This document shows, one piece after another, positions 63,915-64,000 of a DNA stretch of 64,000 nucleotides. This DNA comes from Takakia lepidozioides. Taxonomy: Eukaryota > Streptophyta > Takakiopsida > Takakiales > Takakiaceae. Location: the NCBI GenBank assembly GCA_030704615.1, contig CM060734.1, positions 25,916,001 to 25,980,000 of the forward strand, in the 5' to 3' direction. The notes beneath the pieces were generated by a model that saw only the letters and a program-made list of their open reading frames with translations, made no database searches and had not been told where the DNA came from. Both the position numbers and the translations under genes were made by a program. Every line of letters starts with the position of its first letter. The first letter of the stretch is position 1.

Positions 63915-64000
63915 GAGCCGTCACGGGTTGCGAAGGGGGGAGTTCGCAGTGCGCGAGGGTGTCAGTTCGCCTACCTCAAAGGTGGTCGTCCATCCGGGCT

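Larger units (their letters stand above)
61822..64000 (+). mobile_element. MULE-E: MULE lacking the transposase next to its left end
   Basis: Starts GAGGTTAGCTATTTCATGAG within R3; presumed target duplication GGGAGTGGC. The first 0.5 kb matches MULE-C, but instead of the transposase it passes at about 62370 into a palindrome array and then the first exons of the ParB-methyltransferase-like gene. The right end lies outside the window. Confidence 0.8.

Overview
The window is a nested mass of eukaryotic transposons; I see no host cellular gene, rRNA or tRNA. Two LTR families have primer-binding sites matching initiator-Met tRNA (TGGTATCAGAGC), one element is a chromodomain Ty3 (chromovirus), the DNA transposons are Mutator-like (MULE) with a SWIM-finger transposase, and genes have GT-AG introns. 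This points to a streptophyte nuclear genome, possibly a charophyte alga; that is an inference.

Layout. MULE-A (1-6564) ends inside an LTR-retroelement relic R0 (6565-7942). R1 (7943-40185) is a second element of that family, carrying gag and an extra ORF but no pol. R1 is split by the Ty3 element A1 (9142-35278, minus strand). A1 is split inside its integrase by MULE-B (11931-27249), a complete 15.3-kb MULE with a perfect 9-bp target duplication (TATTCGTGG); the uninterrupted site is seen at 51441-51449. R1's 3' LTR is cut by an inverted relative, R2 (from 40186). R2 carries Ty3-A2 (from 41460), and A2 is in turn interrupted by a very young chromovirus (44446-51414, LTRs of equal length and identical by eye, 5-bp duplication GCTAT) and by MULE-C (from 52194). 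A 500-N gap (56512-57011) joins MULE-C to MULE-D (57012-60353), which is inserted in R3 (60354-61821). MULE-E (61822 to the end) is inserted in R3 on the other side.

The likely new system is the MULE family. Besides a transposase (DDE core, CxH, AES motif, SWIM finger) it carries (i) a spliced gene joining a ParB-like motif to a beta-class DNA methyltransferase fold, a domain pairing known from phages and bacteria; (ii) a divergent, inverted pair of paralogous genes of unknown function; and (iii) dense arrays of about 20-nt palindromes, GAAATGCGG-YR-CCGCATTTC. The arrays lie between the genes and inside introns. Their centre is almost always a pyrimidine-purine step, and their arms change in compensating fashion between subfamilies. 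I propose that the palindromes are binding or methylation sites for an element-encoded protein, comparable in logic to the VANC protein and motif system of plant VANDAL MULEs; this is a hypothesis.

Most copies carry frame lesions, but MULE-A and MULE-B are broken at different places, so their recent ancestor was probably intact. Several lesions are one-base homopolymer differences and could be consensus errors.
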